Assembly: GCF_963675165.1 (NCBI RefSeq)
Contig: NC_087380.1
Coordinates: 3,649,803 to 3,713,802 of the forward strand
Direction: 5' to 3'
From: Halichondria panicea
Taxonomy: Eukaryota; Porifera; Demospongiae; Suberitida; Halichondriidae
Length of the DNA: 64,000 nucleotides
Of the stretch, positions 10,101 through 20,047 are shown one piece after another. The position numbers were made by a program, and so were the translations under genes. Within the stretch, counting starts at the first letter, position 1; every line of letters starts with the position of its first letter. The notes beneath the pieces were generated by a model. That model did not search any database. It was given only the letters and a program-made list of their open reading frames with translations, and was not told where the DNA came from.

Positions 10101-12054
10101 TATGTATGTGTATACATGTAGTTCTACACTGCTGTGATTGATATAATAATAAAATGAAAGCACTGCGGGTGCTGATGCCTCGATGGAGGTGTCAAAGCTA
10201 TATATAATTTATCATAAAGCTACTAGCTAATTGCTAATTATACATACATTATATCATGATGAAAATGTTTGCATTTGCAAGCAGAATCCAGAATCACAGG
10301 GAAACTCAAAAAGTGGGAAATGATCGACCATAATTGTTGTTAAAAAGAATCGCTCTCTTCTCACTTTTGCAGCTACCAATAGCTAGCATTCTAATGCAGA
10401 GCTATAACTACTAGAAACGCTCCATGGACAAGTTTTTCTACGCACTCTTCTGAAAAGGATGCATTGGCATTCCAAGTAAGCAAAACTATAGCCATAAACT
10501 CGATAGAACCAAGCATTATTTTGATAGTCATGTTTTCATGACTAGAAACTCTTACTTGCACTTTATGGATTTGAACAGCTGTAGCAGTCTACACAGACAG
10601 ACACACAAACACACTACCGTATATACCTCGCTTGCGAATGCGCACCATGGCATATAATTATATGCTCTGCATGAATACTACAACAGAAATAATTCGGCTT
10701 CTATATATACCCCACTATACATCTTCCTAACTATACTACATAGCGTTAGACCTTATCTCCGAACACTCCAGTGACAAGTAGATTCTTCATGGAAGAGGGC
10801 ACGAACACAGACTCAGTAGCTTTGTGTCTCTACACATTGACAACAGTTTAATTATAGTTATAGGCATTTGGTAATTGATTCCCACAAAACATGTATATAT
10901 GAATTTTAATAAAAGTGCAGGCATGATTATGACATTGCAACCTTCACCTCTGTGGCAAACATCTTTATAGAGATCAAAGGGCTCAAGGCTCGTACATTTT
11001 AAACTAAAGACCTCATTCAAAAAACAAGAGGAATTAGGTAATGTACTCACAACAGGCTGTGCTGAAGATTGAGACTGAACGAAGAACTGGGATAAATTTT
11101 TCTTTTCTTCAGCTAGACAACAAAACAGTGACATACGTAATAACAGTGCATATTCTTCAGTGTATCTACGGTTATACCTGAGACTATTCTCCCATCCAGC
11201 ATCCAAACATGAGGCAACGTGTCCACTACATGCTTACGATCTGTACAGTAAGTTATATTAATCCACCATTAATTTTCGCAAAATAATACAACTACATCTA
11301 TAATTGTATTGCTGACATGTATAGCACCATAGAGGCAAATATTGTCAAGGAGATATACTGTTGCTACGAATCCAACCCTAGACCACTAGAGAAAAGTGGA
11401 TGCATGGACATACAGTGAGGGTCCGAGTCCAATCGTTCGTTGCCTAGCAGTGTGAGTGAGATGATGGTCATGTGAGAGAGGTGCTTCAGCTCCTTCCAGT
11501 CCAGGTGATTGTAGCCAATTTTGAGGATACCCAAAACAGGAAACCTTGACAACCCACTGAGGCTTTTCACCTGTAAATACATTATGAAAACTGGTTGAGC
11601 ATCTGAAAATCGCAGCCTATGTGGGGATGGTTTGCTGTACTGTTTGTTGTGTTTCAGGGCTCATTACTTGTACGTAGGCGTACAGCTGTTAGATTTCCAA
11701 CTAAAATGTAGCCACATGTACCTGGATCTTTACAACCAAAGTCACCTTGTTTCCTGCGAGGTTGATGCTCCAGAGCTGTCGACAGTGGTAGAGGTTCCGT
11801 ACGGAGTCTATCAGGTTGTTGCATAGCACCAGTGTTTGCAGTCTCCTGCATACCTCCAGCCTTTCTATAGCAACTGTAAGGGAGTACTGTGTGATAGTAG
11901 ATACTATACACCCATTGATTGATTCACTAATGATTAGAGCCTATAATAATTATAGGAAACAATATGAAATTACCTAGAGCTTACCGATTTCATTCTCCGA
12001 AAGATCAACGTACTCCACCTCATTCAGGGGAAAGTTTGTATACTTTTTTAGAAG
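4111..12054 (-). CDS. Leucine-rich-repeat protein, multi-exon, family member not identified
   Basis: Exons read on the minus strand: 11985-12054, 11746-11864, 11414-11570, 11178-11240, 11051-11112, 10752-10829, 9979-10027, 9676-9916, 9152-9254, 8891-8979, 8793-8831, 8642-8733, 7038-7126, 6767-6895, 6458-6613, 5906 to about 6210, 5091-5623, 4902-4939, 4404-4592 and 4111-4178 (stop TGA). Phases agree at every join except 6458/6210, where one base is unaccounted for. The N-terminal part is a run of LRRs (VEYVDLSENEIG, LQTLVLCNNLID, LWSINLAGNK, LGILKIGYNHLD) closed by an LRR-cap motif, DPHYRKHVVDTLPHVWML. The middle is helical (about 9.7 to 8.6 kb), and the C-terminal third is Ser/Pro/Arg-rich with an acidic stretch. 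LRR caps of this kind are common in cytosolic and ciliary adaptors, but I do not recognise the orthologue. The start codon and first exon were not found and may lie beyond the palindrome at 12.4-13.7 kb. The gene converges on TYW2, and the tRNA-Leu array sits in its 7127-8641 intron. Confidence 0.8.
7185..7205 (-). repeat. Inverted fragment of tRNA-Leu
   Basis: These 21 bases are the exact reverse complement of the anticodon-arm and variable-arm segment of the first intact tRNA copy (near 7318-7338). They are followed at about 7214-7231 by a direct fragment of the 3' half (CCCACGTCTGACATAG). This is a rearranged remnant at the left edge of the array. Confidence 0.75.
7285..7368 (+). tRNA. tRNA-Leu(CAG), array unit 1, intact
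   Basis: An 84-base type II tRNA. The acceptor stem GTCAGGA pairs with TTCTGAC, followed by discriminator A. The D-arm carries an A-box (GGCCGAGTGGTCTAAGGC). The anticodon stem CTACG/CGTAG encloses the loop TTCAGGT with anticodon CAG, there is a long variable arm, and the T-arm GTGGG TTCGAAT CCCAC is the B-box. A T-run for pol III termination follows within 10 bases. It is transcribed opposite to the host LRR gene. Confidence 0.95.
7407..7479 (+). pseudogene. tRNA-Leu-derived degenerate unit 2
   Basis: Starts GTCAGGATGGCTGAGGC, so most of the D-loop is missing. The anticodon stem is mismatched (CTACC against CGTATG), the variable arm differs, and the T-stem is imperfect (GTGGG/CACTC). It shares the form TTCAGG..GTATGTTGTTAGGCGTGTGGG with units 4 and 6. 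Confidence 0.85.
7554..7637 (+). tRNA. tRNA-Leu(CAG), array unit 3, intact
   Basis: 84 bases, identical to unit 1 except within the variable arm. All stems pair, the anticodon loop is TTCAGGT (CAG), and the A- and B-boxes are intact. Confidence 0.95.
7699..7781 (+). pseudogene. tRNA-Leu-derived degenerate unit 4
   Basis: The acceptor 5' strand is GTTAGAA against TTCTGAC. The D-arm is replaced by a duplicated GCTGAGGCGTGGCTGAAGC. The anticodon-stem 3' side is GTATG instead of CGTAG, and the T-stem is altered to GTGTGGG...CACAC. It belongs to the degenerate class of the array. Confidence 0.85.
7836..7927 (+). tRNA. tRNA-Leu(CAG)-like, array unit 5, with D-arm insertions
   Basis: The acceptor stem, anticodon arm (TTCAGGT, CAG) and variable arm match the intact class. 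Extra bases in the D-arm (GCCGACAAGTGGTC and AAGGCGTAGCG) bring the length to 92 and disturb the A-box spacing. One T-stem pair is changed (ATGGG/CCCAC). Probably not functional, but much closer to the intact class than units 2, 4, 6 and 8. Confidence 0.6.
7981..8052 (+). pseudogene. tRNA-Leu-derived degenerate unit 6
   Basis: Same truncated D-arm form as unit 2 (GTCAGGATGGCTGAGGCGC) and the GTATGTTGTTAGGC variable region. The B-box is changed to GGTTCAAATC. The acceptor 3' side ends TTCTGATA. Confidence 0.85.
8116..8199 (+). tRNA. tRNA-Leu(CAG), array unit 7, intact
   Basis: 84 bases. All stems pair, the anticodon is CAG, the A- and B-boxes are intact, and a T-rich tract follows. Sequence matches unit 3. 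Confidence 0.95.
8268..8348 (+). pseudogene. tRNA-Leu-derived degenerate unit 8
   Basis: Starts GTCAGGGTGGCCGAGGCGC. The D-loop is deleted and the anticodon region reads TTCATTTAAGCCTTACAG, so the anticodon arm is lost. The T-arm is GTGGGTTCGAATTACAC. The most diverged member of the degenerate class. Confidence 0.8.
8423..8500 (+). pseudogene. tRNA-Leu-derived unit 9, variable arm shortened
   Basis: The D-arm and the CAG anticodon arm are intact. The variable arm is cut to about eight bases, the acceptor stem has two mismatches (GTCAAGA against TGCTGAC), and the T-stem is CACAC-type. Derived from the intact class. Confidence 0.75.
8563..8637 (+). pseudogene. tRNA-Leu-derived unit 10, 3' acceptor missing
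   Basis: Matches the intact class from the acceptor 5' strand through the T-arm, with a two-base D-loop deletion, but stops after CCCGC. The acceptor 3' strand is absent. On the opposite strand the bases just after it (8641-8636) form the GTATGC splice donor of an LRR-gene exon. Confidence 0.8.
10155..10630 (-). repeat. Dispersed repeat, family A (copy 1)
   Basis: About 480 bp that recurs at 38697-39245 (opposite orientation) and 62155-62615, with fragments near 23085-23165, 40842-40872, 42130-42180, 47583-47850 and 54539-54720. One end carries GCACTGCGGGTGCTGATGCC, the other TACCTCGCTTGCGAATGCGC. Inside are GCTACCAATAGCTAGC and CTCCATGGACAAGTTTT blocks. No coding capacity is seen. Confidence 0.75.
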
Positions 12055-12410
12055 CTATGGTTAAATAGCAAAGTTAATCAGAGAGACACCTGGTTTAGCT
12101 GCTAGCTTAGTCTCTCTTAGATTTCTAAGACTACTGTATATATACCTGTTTTGTGATCCTCATGATTTAAATGATAACCACAGTAGGTTTAATTTGTGTC
12201 TTGCCTAGGTGGAAGCATATAGTTGAGTCGTAGACTGGTGCTAAGACAATGTAAACATAGTTCTATAGTACTAGATCTAGCTTCTACACACAGTACAAAT
12301 TATACTGAGGGGGAGTACACTCTATGCTAAACAAAAGGGGGCGTATCTCAATTCTGTAGTCTACATTCCATTTGCTGTAAATAGATTAATGAGGCATTTT
12401 CCAAAGATGT

Positions 12411-13684
12411 ATGGGGTGCCGTTTGTGTCAAAATGCTGATTTTATCCACTTATGCAGAAGTACACTGACTTATACACAAGTGCACAGACTTATACCACAA
12501 GTACACTGACTTATGCAGAAGTACACTGACTTATGCAGAAGTACACTGACTTATACACAAGTACACTGACTTATACACAAGTGCACAGACTCATACACAA
12601 GTACACTGACTTATACATAAGTATGCTGACTTATACACAAGTGCACTGACTTATACATATAACCTGACTTGTATACAAGTACTTTCACTTATGCACAAGT
12701 ATGCTGACTTATACACAAGTATGCTGACTTATATACAAGTACACTGACTTATGCACAAGTGCACTGACTTATACACAAGTGCACAGAATTATTTTAACTT
12801 TTAACCTTTAACCCTTGCACTTACAGAAGCTCTGTAAACATTACTAAGAACAGGCTAGGCACATGCATGTACAGGCAGAGTCAAGGGGCAGACAATAGTA
12901 ATGTTTACAGAGCTTCTGTTAAGAGTTGTAGCAGCTTGAAAATTGCATTAGTAAACAGGTTTAAAGCGTTTGACAATACTTGCACATTTACTTGAAGATT
13001 CTGTCATGTCTCTAGTCTATAGAACAACCATGTGCAAAGGGTTAAAGGTTAAAGGTTAAATTAATTTAGCACGTGCACTTGTGTATAAGTCAGTGTACTT
13101 GTGCATAAGTCGGTGCACTTGTGCATAAGTCAGTGCACTTGTGCATAAGTCAGCATACTTGTGCATAAGTCAGTGCACTTGTGCATAAGTCAGCATACTT
13201 GTGCATAAGTCAAAGTACTTGTACAAGTCAGGTTATATGTATAAGTCAGTGCACCTGTGTATAAGTCTGTGCACTTGTGTATAAGTCGGTGCACTTGTGT
13301 ATAAGTCTGTGCACTTGCGTATAAGTCTGTGCACTTGCGTATAAGTCGGTGCACTTGCGTATAAGTCGGTGCACTTGTGTATAAGTCAGTGTACTTCTGT
13401 GTAAGTCAGCATACTTGTGTATAAGTCAGTGTACTTGTGTATAAGTCTGTGCACTTGTGTATAAGTCAGTGCACTTCTGCATAAGTCGGTGCACTAGTGT
13501 ATAAGTCAGTGTACTTGTGTATAAGTCAGTGTACTTGTGTATAAGTCTGTGCACTTGTGTATAAGTCAGTGCACTTCTGCATAAGTCAGTGTACTTGTGG
13601 TATAAGTCGGTGCACTTGTGTATAAGTCAGTGTACTTCTGCATAAGTGGATAAAATTAGCATTTTGACACAAACGGCACCCCAT
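12411..13684. repeat. Giant palindrome built from a 20-bp minisatellite
   Basis: The left arm starts with a unique block (ATGGGGTGCCGTTTGTGTCA at 12411) that returns as its reverse complement at 13665-13684. Between them lie roughly 18 units of a 20-bp repeat (TTATACACAAGTGCACTGAC) at 12432-12790, and roughly 28 units of its reverse complement at 13068-13650. The centre has two further inverted pairs: TTTAACCTTTAACCC-type blocks (about 12795-12820 and 13036-13060) and AGAAGCTCTGTAAACATTAC against GTAATGTTTACAGAGCTTCT (near 12826 and 12899). Units vary in sequence (TATGC/TATAC, GTGCA/GTACA) but keep period 20. Confidence 0.95.
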
Positions 13685-13828
13685 AGATGGGTGCCCACAG
13701 AAGTTAGAACAAATTTGTAAAAAACTCATAGTGGGAAAATAAGCACTGAATCTCTATTAACTACAACAACAATAAAAAGTTTCTATACAGATGTCGTGGG
13801 ACCACAGATTATTGATCTATGGTGGGGC

Positions 13829-16535
13829 TTAGTGTGGTTTTGAGTCTGGGGAGTATGCTTTTGTGGATCGCTTGCGAGGTTTCGGCAGTGGTGGTGGTGA
13901 GGATTGGGGAGAGGGGAGACGAGCTCGCGGTGATCGAGAGGGAAATTGGTCACTCTGTAGGTTGGGGGGTGGTTGTTGGAGGCTTTGTACTGGAGGAAAC
14001 TGACGAGATGGATGCTCGCTTGATATGGAACTAAAGTGTGTACGGCATGGCTGCTGTCTCGATGTGAGAGGAGAAACTTCCTCATATGGTAATGGAGGAA
14101 GCTGACGAGATGCCTTTTCATAAGGTGGTGAAGGGGGAGAGGATGGGAGTGATGGTAGTACTGGAACACTAGTAATATCATCATCATCATCATCATCTGT
14201 GGGAAAGTTCCTTAATGGAGAGTCAGGCTTTATCCAAATGCCATAGTAACCGGTTTTGAAGTTCCCACTATAAAAATAAATGATATGTGAGTTCACACAA
14301 AGCTACAGGCTATAGCTATGTACAGCAGGACAAGGTAGGTTACTACATTACCTGGTGCCTAGTTTTCTTGTTGTCAGCCCAATGAATACGGAACGAATGA
14401 GCTTTCCAAAGACCGCTGCATTGACAGGATTGATACTAAATGTAGCACAGTGCCTCAGGTAATGATTATAAAGTGTTTTCTTGGAAACATTGCAGCCTTC
14501 AGAAGCTTCAAAATTTTCACAAAGCCATTGGATCTATGAACACAAAGATCAGATAAAGAGAGGATCAGTTATTAGCAACAACAAAACAACAGACTTAGTT
14601 ATGTTTTGTGTGAGGCTTCTGAACGTTTGATATACCTATTTTATACAAACTTAAGTCAAATTGACATTGACAGCAGTACGTAAGAACAACTTACAGTCTG
14701 TGAATGGATTTTGTAAGCATATCGCATTCCCATCTGTCCTTGTTGAGCATCTGCGGACACAAGCTTACCGGACCTGTATTGCAACAACATACTAATTCAT
14801 TTGGTATAATTATGACGATCACTATGCCAGACATGAGAGTGTGACTAGGAGCGATCATGCTCCAGCTTGGAGTGATCATTATTTTGCTTAATTAGTGTGT
14901 GCTTTGCCTTACTTGACTAAAGATGAGTACGGTCCAGAATCATTTCCCGAGAATGTAGCGCAGAGTGACGTATACTGATTGGCATCCTTTACAGACACTA
15001 TAAAAATCACATACAGTCATATTTTTATGCTTGTCAAAAATTAATTTACCTGAACCAGGATCTGCAGATGAAGAAGTTTGGAGTCGTCCTTGAATCCAAT
15101 TCTGTCGGATTTCTTCTCCAGTGCCGTACCCACTCTCCCCTGTCACATCAGTAGCTTCTTCTTCATTTGTAGGGAGATCAACTTCTGTATAAAGTATACA
15201 TAGTTGAAAAAATAATACAAGCGTTGTGCAGATCCTATAAGTCCTACACCTGGTACGTGGTATAGTCGAGCAACAATAGAAATTACCTGCTAATATACGT
15301 TTAGTAGAACCTTTCCTTCCAGATCTTATAGTAACGATACCATCTAGGTCAGAAAACTTCGCTAATGACCTGGACTCATCTTCCTCTTCATCAATGGCGC
15401 CTAATCCGAATCGGCTCAATTCTATTAACTGAGCATCAGAAATCGGCAGAACGTTTGTAGCTATTGAAACTGGAATAGAAAATGTTAGGAATACACATCC
15501 CTTTTGAATAGATTCTAATGACAAAGCCCAAGAATTTATGTGCAAGGTCTTAGCTATACGGTTACAGAGTATAGTTATCTGCTGCAACATAATGGGACCT
15601 TCTTCAAAGTATTTCAGAGCAAACTTTGAGTGTTTACTGTCCTCGTTTTGACCAGGATGAAACACAGCGTGTGGCACTTCGAACACATTGTGTTTACAAT
15701 ATGAATTGAACTCATCCAAGTACTTTTGCATTTCGCGTTTGTCTTCTGATGACCCATATTCATTCACGACTAACTCTATAGTTTGATGATTGAAGAAAGA
15801 AGCCCTTTCCAGTAGAAGAATCATAAGCACTTGAGTCATTGTCTTCGAACTCATCAGCTGCATCTTTTCTTCTTTTGAAAAGATTGCAGAGGCTGATAAG
15901 AAAAGCTTAACACTATCTATTTCATCTTTGAAAGCTGGGGACTTCGACAGTGACAAGCAGAGCTTACGAAATGCACTCACAATTGATTTGTAATCAGTAG
16001 TTAACTTGTCGAGTAACATGTGTTTCTCTGGCTCACTTAAACGTTTAGTATCGAGATAAGGAAAAGTTGGTGAGCTAATACTAGGAGTTGTTTTCTCTGC
16101 TTTTTCTTGCGGACATCCAGACATGAAGAAATCTTCTAGAGTACACTTCTGACAGTATGGGCACACAAATCCTGGACCTTCACTTTCTTCAGAACTTACG
16201 AGTTGCTTCCCTTTGTAACATTCCTCGACTTTTCTGGTACAGTCATGCATCCATTCACCTTGACTCCTCAAAACAGCAATAAAATCTTCAAACAGTGCCG
16301 GTCGAGACTTTACCCTACATTCTACAGCACTGATAATTTTTCGAGCCCTAATAGAAGGTTCTGAGCCGGGGCCAACCTGTTTCAAACTTTCATATTCACT
16401 CTCTGATAAAAACCATTTACTATGGAATTCATTCCCCATATTGTCGATATTTCCTTTAATTGAGTCGATGAGTAGTACAGAACACTCTACAATCGTCTCC
16501 CATTCTGGCGATGCTTTTTCACGAGACGTATCCAT
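13829..16535 (-). CDS. CARD-type death-fold protein fused to an RFX DNA-binding domain (copy 1)
   Basis: Six exons: 15287-16535 (ATG at 16535), 15050-15184, 14913-14997, 14695-14773, 14352-14533 and 13829-14267. They sum to 2169 nt (722 aa) with every phase consistent. Residues about 10-100 look like a CARD (LLIDSIKGNI, FLSESEYESL, RARKIISAVE, LFEDFIAVLRS). Cys 125, 128, 131 and 141 form a possible small metal knuckle. Residues about 155-390 are a conserved alpha/beta region I cannot name (FPYLDTKRLSEPEKHML to LSRFGLGAI). Linker exons 2-3 carry GESGYGTGE and DSGPYSS. Exons 4-6 encode an RFX winged helix, about residues 514-597: QTIQWLCENFEASEG, TLYNHYLRHC, NPVNAAVFGKLIRSVF, TTRKLGTSGNF and YYGIWIKPDSPL. 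One family Arg in the wing (GTRGN) is Ser here. The tail (598-722) is Pro/Ser-rich and ends in basic residues. Likely a nuclear regulator controlled by death-fold assembly (inference). The exon structure is predicted from sequence alone. Confidence 0.85.
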
Positions 16536-17411
16536 GTGTGATGGTATAGGCTTAAACTTGAATAATATCTATTGCTGGACTTGAGAGATGAGTCCACAAT
16601 AATAATTATTTGGCTAACATAAATTCTAAATGACACTTTGGCAAGGCATGAATAGCTACTGTTTGCGTATAAAACCATCTTCTATATGTAATAACGCAGG
16701 GATCAGGGTTTTTTTGTGGCTTAAACATTGTCAACACAATGTCAACAGTCATGGTCGAAACATGCACACTCCCACAACTATGTATGGGTTCTATTATTGT
16801 GTGGTCTGACTAGTCCACATATTCACGTACACATGTTGACAGCTTTCTTGTTTTTTAGAACAGTCAGTCACAATAACTACAAGAGCCCATAAAGATGAGA
16901 AGTGCCTGTAACTGAAAGTCACGCTTCATAAGTGGCTATGATGACATTGCTGTATATAAGGAGAGTGCCAACTTGTACTTGCACTCCACGAAAATTTCCC
17001 AATATACAGTATAGATCTAGGCACTAGATCTATAGCCGCAGTGGCACAAGCACTTACTGTAATCTACCGAGATTGCGCCTACCCTAATTTTATGCTACAA
17101 AAGCAGCTACAGGTGGGATGGGCTTAATTTTGGATGTGGGCGTAATCTCGGCGGAGTAGGGTATATAATTATGTCACTTTCCACATATACGGTCAATCTT
17201 ATATTATACGCTATGCTACACATACATCCCTGTTGTGCCCCCATTATTATTGCTAAAGTGCATGTATATCATTATTTTGATATGCAAATTTGGGATAAAA
17301 TTTCCACGATTATTATCAAATGTACACAACTTTATATAACAAGATCTAGAGATATATAAATATGATTGTACAATACATGTACAGTATTAGGGTATATAGA
17401 ATGATACTTGC
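16536..17411. other. Intergenic region between copies 1 and 2
   Basis: Upstream of copy 1 and downstream of copy 2. AT-rich, and I see no further exon. Contains a short inverted pair, TAATCTACCGAGATTGCGCC (17060) and GGGCGTAATCTCGGCGGAGTAGG (17131), typical of the small palindromic elements of this window. Confidence 0.6.
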
Positions 17412-20047
17412 TTAAATTTTTTGTTGCATTCTCAGCTTGCTAGGTTTTGGAAGTGTTGGAGGCGGACGACGAGAGGGCTTACGAGCTTTTGGTAGTCTAA
17501 GAGGAAATTGTTCATTTTGTAGATTGGGAGATGGGAAGGACAACTGCTGAAGGAACGATTGTGGGAGACGCTTCAGTACTTGAGGGAGCTTACTAAATGT
17601 AGATGGCAGCTCACTTTGTAGAGAATGGTCCGAGGGATGATATGACTGCTGTACTGGTAGAAGAGGCGGTTGCATTTGATGATCAGATTCCTCACTTGGT
17701 AGTGGAGGTAACTGGTAAGCCAATTCCTCACTTAAAGGCTGACAAGACAGTTTTTCATTTGGTAGCGGAAGAGGGGAGGATAGCAATGGTGATAGCACTT
17801 GAACTTCAGGCATCTCAGTCTCATCTGTGGGAACGTTGCGTAAGGGAGAGTCAGGCTTTATCCGGATGCCATAGTAACAAGTTTTGAAGTTCCCACTACA
17901 CATAAAATTATAAAGATAAAGGAGAGGTATTTCACTATAGAAGGTATTACTTCTATATACTTTACCTGGTGCCTAGTCTTTTTGTTGTCATCCTAGTAAA
18001 CAATGAGTGAATGAGTTTTCCGAACACTGCTATAGTGACAGGCTCCATACTTAACGCAGTACAGTGTCTCCGGTAATGATCATAAAGTGTAGTCTTGGAA
18101 ACATAGCAGCTTTCAGAAGATTCCAAATTTTCATGAAGCCAGTGGAACTTTTATGGGAAAATTAACCAGATGAAAAGTAGGTGTTGGAAAAAATACTATA
18201 GCTATATTAAAGTAGATTTAGGAATATAACGTCAAGAACCATGCAAGACATACTGAACTCAAACATGACAAAAATACAATGTACCGTCTGCGTCCTGAAA
18301 GCGTATCGCATTCCCATCTGCTGTTGGAAAGCATCTGAGGACACAAGCTGGTTTGACCTGTATAGCATGTAACGATAGGAGGAGGATCACTCTGCCCGAC
18401 ATGCAACATGAGACTGCATGCTCTTAGGGATACACGTATATAGTTCTCCAGAGACTGAGTGCATGCATGTGTTTGGCCTTACTTGACTATATATAAAGAT
18501 TCGTATGGTCCAGAATCCTTTTCTGAGAGTGTAAGAAGTGGCGTATACAGATGCCAGTCCTTGATAGACACTGCATAATTATTTCAGACGACTAATAAAG
18601 TCCTCCATTGCCACAAATATTTACCTAAGTCTGAATCTGTAGACAAAGTGCTTTGATGTCCTTCACCAATCCACTCCTGTAGGACTGCCTCTCCAGTGCC
18701 GTATCCACTCTCCCATGTCACATCAGTAGCCTCCTCTTCATTATCAACTTCTGACAATATAGAAATTATAAATGTTGCATGCGTTTTGAACATTAGAAAT
18801 ACCTGCTTTATATAGTTCATGTTTGGTAGAATTTTCCCTGTCGAGCTTTAAAATAGTATCGTCAGTAGTATTCGAAAACTCTTCTAACGCTCTATCATCA
18901 ATGGCACCTAATCCATATCGGCTCAATTCTGTCAACTGACCTTCAGAAATTGGTAGAACATTAGTGGCTATCGCAATAGGGATGGCAAATGTTACGACTA
19001 TGCACCCCTTTTCAATGGATACCAATGACAAAGCCCAAGAATTTATGTGCAAGGTCTTTGCTATACGGCTGCAGATTTTAGTTATCTTCTGTAACTTAAT
19101 GGGATCTTCTTCAGAATCAGAGTATTTCAGGGCAAAGTATTTCGAGTGTTCTCTGTCCTCGGTATGACCAGGATGAAACACAGAGTGAGGTACTTCGAAC
19201 ACATCGTGTTCACAATAAGACTTAAACTCCTGCAAGTATTTTTGCATTTTGTGTTTGTCATCTGATGACCCAAATTCATTCACGACCAACTTTATAGTTT
19301 GATGATTAAAGAAAGAAACCCTTAGTTGAAGAATCATGAGCACTTCAGTCATTGTCTTTGAACTCAGTAGTTTCATCTTTTCTTCTTTTGAGAAGATTGC
19401 AGAGGCTGATAAGAAAAGCTTAATATTTTCTATCTCATCTTTCAAAGCTGGGGACTTGGACAGTGCCATGCAGAGCTTACAAAATGCACTCACAATCGAT
19501 TCATAATCAGTAGTTAACTTGTCAAATAACATGCGTTTCTCTGGCTCACTTAAACGTTTAGTATCGAGATAAGGAAAAGTTGGTGAGCTAATACTAGGAG
19601 TTGTTTTCTCTGCTTTTTCTTGCAGACATCCAGACATGAATAAATCTTCTAGAGTACACTTTTGACAGTACGGGCACACAAATCCTGGACCTTCATTTTT
19701 TCAGAACTTACGAGTTTCTTCGCTTTGTAACATTCCTAGACTTGTTTGGTACAGTCACGCATCCATTCACCTTGACTCCTCAGAACAGCAACAAAATCTT
19801 CAAACAATGCCGGTCGAGACTTTACCCTACATTCTACAGCACTGATAACTTTTCGAGCCCTAATAAAAGGTTCTGAGCCGGGACCAATCTGTTTTAAACT
19901 TTCGTATTCACTCTCTGATAAAAACCATTTGCTACGGAGTTCATTCCCAATACTGTCGACACTTCCTTTAATCGAGTCGATGAGTAGTGAAGAACACTCG
20001 ACAATCGTCTCCCACTCGGGTGAAGCTTTTTCACGAGACATATCCAT
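17412..20047 (-). pseudogene. CARD-RFX paralogue, copy 2, with exon 1 disrupted
   Basis: Same layout as copy 1. Exon 1 covers 18803-20047, then 18625-18750, 18483-18570, 18285-18357, 17966-18147 and 17412-17895 (stop). The CARD part (ATG 20047) is intact for 103 codons. Then a GAG codon is TAG (19736-19738), and a one-base loss in an A-run near 19700 shifts the frame just before the Cys cluster. From FVCPYCQKCTLEDLF onward the frame is open to the end of exon 1, and all later splice phases match copy 1. The RFX domain is complete (FHWLHENLESSES, TLYDHYRRHC, VFGKLIHSLF, KRLGTSGNF, YYGIRIKPDSPL) and the Pro-rich tail is kept. Either this is a recent pseudogene, or a downstream start or alternative splicing yields an RFX protein without a CARD. 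Assembly error in the A-run would explain the frameshift but not the stop. Confidence 0.75.

Noticed and set aside
12432..13650. Regular 20-bp repeats suggestive of a CRISPR array
   Set aside because: Units are contiguous with no spacers, the two arrays are inverted copies, and the context is eukaryotic. It is a palindromic minisatellite.
13829..14267. Proline-rich reading frame as a gene of its own
   Set aside because: It begins with RFX residues (GNFKTGYYGIWIKPDSPL) that complete the domain from the previous exon, so it is the last exon of copy 1.
17603..17887. Plus-strand open frame over the copy 2 tail
   Set aside because: Shadow of the proline-rich RFX-gene tail exon, which is supported by the paralogue and the splice phase.
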